Source: Herbaspirillum sp. | GTDB lineage: Bacteria; Pseudomonadota; Gammaproteobacteria; Burkholderiales; Burkholderiaceae_D | Reading direction: 5' to 3' | DNA length: 43,347 nucleotides | Assembly (NCBI GenBank): GCA_028292625.1 | Contig: JAQGLY010000028.1 | Location: forward strand, 1-43,347 | The notes under the pieces: generated by a model | The model's input: only the letters and a program-made list of their open reading frames with translations | The model's database searches: none | What the model was told of the DNA's origin: nothing | Shown: positions 41,417 to 43,347 of the stretch, one piece after another | Layout of the letters: every line of letters begins with the position of its first letter | Position numbering within the stretch: position 1 is the stretch's first letter | Position numbers and translations under genes: made by a program

Positions 41417-42325
41417 ATGACCTACTGCGTCGCGCTCCGCCTCCACGATGGCCTGGTTTTCCTCTCCGATTCACGCACCAACGCCGGCGTGGATCAGATC
41501 GGCACGTATCGCAAGATGAATGTCTATGAAAACCCGGGTGAGCGGGTGATGGTGATGATGACCTCCGGCAATTTGTCGATTTCGCAGTCGATCCGGCAGA
41601 TCGTGTCGGATCTCAGTAATGCGAATGGCCATACGCTGTGGACCGCCAAGTCGATGTACGAGGCGGCGCAGATCCTGGGCGATGCGATCCGGCTGGTGCA
41701 CGACCGCGACGCAGAGGAATTGCGGAAATTCGGCATCGATTTCAATATCAGCATTATCTTTGGCGGCCAGATCAAGGGCGAACATTGCCGCTTGTTTCAA
41801 ATGTACGCGGCCGGCAATTTCATCGAATCGTACGACGATCATGTTTATTTCCAGATCGGCGAATCGAAATACGGCAAGCCGATCCTGGATCGCGTCGCGA
41901 CGCTGGATTCGACGCTGGACGAGGCGGCGAAATGCGCGCTGATTTCAATGGATTCGACGCTGCGGTCTAATATTTCGGTCGGCCTGCCGCTGGATCTGCT
42001 CTTGTATGCAAAAGATCAACTGAGCGTCGCGCAATTCGTCACCATCGATGAGCAGAACCAGTATTTCCAGATGATTCGCCGCAGCTGGGGCAATCAGTTG
42101 AAACGGGTGTTCGAAACCACCGCCGATCCGGTCTGGGATGCGACGCCGGAGACTACCGACAATGTGCTGTCCGGACTGGACCACGGCAGCATGCCGGTAC
42201 GCGTGCCGCCGCCCAGCGGCCTGCCCCGCGATACGCATCGCGATCCGACGGTATTGCAGACGCTGGCCGAAGGTAATCGACAGTCCGACGGCACTACCGA
42301 TGGCGAAGGCTGGCAAATCGGTTGA
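41417..42325 (+). CDS. Anbu, proteasome-like self-compartmentalising peptidase
   Basis: A 302-residue protein of the Anbu (ancestral beta subunit, bacterial proteasome homolog) family. It starts MTYCVALRLHDGLVFLSDSRTNAG: after removal of Met, Thr2 would be the catalytic nucleophile, and the SDSRTNAGVD segment carries the Asp and Arg typical of beta-type subunits. The core (about 2-235) has LFQMYAAGNFIES and FQIGESKYGKPILDR. About 65 C-terminal residues after position 238 are polar and unstructured. Anbu forms a helical or open ring rather than a closed 28-mer in studied examples. The gene lies 143 bases after the alpha-E gene, so it may be cotranscribed from the sigma-54 promoter or have its own; no AAA+ unfoldase is encoded here. 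Confidence 0.9.
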   Translation: MTYCVALRLHDGLVFLSDSRTNAGVDQIGTYRKMNVYENPGERVMVMMTSGNLSISQSIRQIVSDLSNANGHTLWTAKSMYEAAQILGDAIRLVHDRDAEELRKFGIDFNISIIFGGQIKGEHCRLFQMYAAGNFIESYDDHVYFQIGESKYGKPILDRVATLDSTLDEAAKCALISMDSTLRSNISVGLPLDLLLYAKDQLSVAQFVTIDEQNQYFQMIRRSWGNQLKRVFETTADPVWDATPETTDNVLSGLDHGSMPVRVPPPSGLPRDTHRDPTVLQTLAEGNRQSDGTTDGEGWQIG

Positions 42326-42333
42326 ATCGTTAA

Positions 42334-42372
42334 AAATTCCCCTGCATCAATGAACATGAGCCAGGGGGATTT
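42334..42372 (+). terminator. Stem-loop after Anbu, weak terminator
   Basis: AAATTCCCCTG pairs with CAGGGGGATTT (11 bp including one G-T pair) around a 17-base loop, starting 8 bases after the stop. Only a short T stretch (TTTCTTC) follows. Confidence 0.5.
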
Positions 42373-42411
42373 CTTCATTCCGGGCGCGGTGTTTTCGGGC
42401 GCGCATTCGAT

Positions 42412-42431
42412 AGGGCCTGTTAACAGACCCT
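42412..42431. repeat. Palindrome AGGGCCTGTTAACAGACCCT
   Basis: Ten-base arms with one mismatch. Near copy of the palindrome at 35066-35083. It lies downstream of both Anbu and purM, which converge here, and may act as a bidirectional stop signal. Confidence 0.65.
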
Positions 42432-42462
42432 AAAAGCGAGACCCTAAAAGCGAGACCCTAAA
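42425..42462. repeat. 14-bp tandem repeat overlapping the purM stop codon
   Basis: Unit AGACCCTAAAAGCG, two full copies and a third of 10 bases. The purM stop codon (minus strand, 42460-42458) lies in the last unit, and the first unit overlaps the palindrome at 42412. Confidence 0.85.
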
Positions 42463-43347
42463 CAACGATAGTCTGTGCTTCGCCCTCTGCGCGCGCGCGG
42501 ATTTTGCCGATGCGGGAAACCGTTTCGCCGGCGGCGCTCAACTGCCGCTCGGCGGCGTCGGCGTCCTCCGCGGCGACAATCACGGTCATGCCGATGCCGC
42601 AGTTGAATACGCGATGCATTTCGGCATCGGCGACGCCGCCGTGCTGTTGCAGCCAGGTGAACAAAGGCGGCATCGTCCACGCATTGCGTTGCAATTCCGC
42701 GGTCAGATGCGGCTGCAGCACGCGCGGCACGTTTTCCACCAGACCGCCGCCGGTGATGTGCACCAGGCCCTTGACGTCGATCTTTTCCATCAGCGCCAGC
42801 AGCGGCTTGACGTAAATGCGCGTAGGCTCCATCAATACGTCGGCCAGTTTGCGGCCGTGGAAATCGGCATTCAGATCCGGTTTGGCGACTTCCAGTATCT
42901 TGCGCACCAGCGAATAACCGTTCGAATGCGCGCCCGACGATGCCAGCCCCAGCACCACGTCGCCCGGCTTGATTTTGGTGCCGTCGATGATTTTGGATTT
43001 TTCCACCGCGCCCACCGCGAAACCGGCCAGATCGTACTCGCCGTCCGGGTACATGCTCGGCATTTCGGCGGTTTCGCCGCCGATCAGCGCGCATCCGGCC
43101 TGTTCGCAGCCCTGCGCGATGCCTTTGATCACATCGGTGGCGCTGGCCACATCGAGCTTGCCGCAGGCGAAGTAATCCAGAAAGAACAGCGGTTCGGCGC
43201 CCTGGACCAGGATGTCGTTGACGCTCATCGCCACCAGATCGATGCCGACCGTGTCGTGGCGCTTCAGCATGAAGGCCAGTTTCAGCTTGGTGCCGACGCC
43301 GTCGGTGCCGGAAACCAATACCGGCTCCTTGAATTTCTTGCTGATTT
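42458..43347 (-). CDS. purM: Phosphoribosylformylglycinamidine cyclo-ligase, N-terminus cut by window edge
   Basis: The frame is open from the window edge to the TAG at 42458, about 296 residues; roughly 50 N-terminal residues are outside. AIR synthetase of purine biosynthesis: converts FGAM to AIR with ATP. Landmarks: [79 protein letters not shown] and [15 protein letters not shown], all standard for PurM. It is a cytosolic dimer. It converges with Anbu and is functionally unrelated to it. The stop codon lies within a short tandem repeat. Confidence 0.96.
   Translation of the reverse strand, partial: ISKKFKEPVLVSGTDGVGTKLKLAFMLKRHDTVGIDLVAMSVNDILVQGAEPLFFLDYFACGKLDVASATDVIKGIAQGCEQAGCALIGGETAEMPSMYPDGEYDLAGFAVGAVEKSKIIDGTKIKPGDVVLGLASSGAHSNGYSLVRKILEVAKPDLNADFHGRKLADVLMEPTRIYVKPLLALMEKIDVKGLVHITGGGLVENVPRVLQPHLTAELQRNAWTMPPLFTWLQQHGGVADAEMHRVFNCGIGMTVIVAAEDADAAERQLSAAGETVSRIGKIRARAEGEAQTIVV

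Noticed and set aside
42425..42462. Short tandem repeat as a possible CRISPR remnant
   Set aside because: Units are only 14 bases, contiguous, without spacers, and there are no cas genes.

Overview
The window looks like a piece of a betaproteobacterial chromosome (Burkholderiales, most likely Oxalobacteraceae or close to it). The basis is high-GC coding, family content (diheme cytochrome c, an isoquinoline-1-oxidoreductase type molybdoenzyme, an ECF sigma/anti-sigma pair, purM beside a transglutaminase/ATP-grasp/alpha-E/Anbu cluster) and AGGAG-type ribosome sites. The taxon is inferred; no marker gene such as rRNA is present.

Layout. (1) 1-3163: a truncated secreted alpha/beta hydrolase, then a divergent MFS exporter / TetR regulator pair with a palindromic operator. 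(2) 3.2-10.5 kb: an AT-rich accessory island. It opens with remnants of two genes (a RibD/DHFR-like and a SnoaL-like protein). It carries poorly known membrane, secreted and lipoprotein genes, a RidA protein and a large secreted protein with a Rap1a/Tai-like N-terminus, and it closes with a DUF3297 gene frameshifted in a run of seven C. Palindromic REP-like repeats (core CCGCTnTCGGCCAGAAGCGGAC) and a 56-bp inverted repeat pair are scattered through it. (3) 10.8-17.4 kb: single small genes, mostly exported (heme-binding-like barrel, SnoaL-like, diheme cytochrome c, SNase-like nuclease, DUF4142 and a truncated paralog, di-iron ferritin-like protein, RcnB-like protein, thioredoxin). (4) 17.4-27 kb: a GAF-PAS-GGDEF-EAL protein, an operon of PF03640 protein, ECF sigma and anti-sigma with an ECF-type promoter, a two-subunit molybdenum hydroxylase, and a hybrid histidine kinase. 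(5) 27.2-31.4 kb: a second accessory island. It encodes a proline-rich protein with five SH3-ligand motifs and a membrane protein with two EPIYA-like tyrosine motifs, both resembling host-directed effectors, plus two small unknown proteins. (6) 31.5-42.3 kb: a divergent cluster. On the minus strand are transglutaminase-amidoligase (DUF2126), a CP-ATP-grasp/alpha-E fusion, and a transglutaminase. On the plus strand are a stand-alone CP-ATP-grasp, a stand-alone alpha-E protein, and the proteasome-like peptidase Anbu. (7) 42.4 kb to the end: purM, truncated by the window edge.

The two most interesting signals. First, the 444-bp region between the two arms of the transglutaminase/ATP-grasp/Anbu cluster holds two divergent sigma-54 type promoters, each with GG-N10-GC spacing and near-consensus -24/-12 elements, and an NtrC-like box. 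This suggests that the presumed peptide-ligation and proteolysis pathway is under RpoN/enhancer control, possibly nitrogen status. Second, the 27.2-31.4 kb island encodes two proteins that independently carry eukaryotic signalling motifs (PxxPxR, RPLPPIP, EEIYA, VVYASI), which points to host-cell targeting. Families such as Anbu, CP-ATP-grasp, alpha-E and DUF2126 are known; the promoter arrangement and the effector candidates are what I could not match to anything I know.
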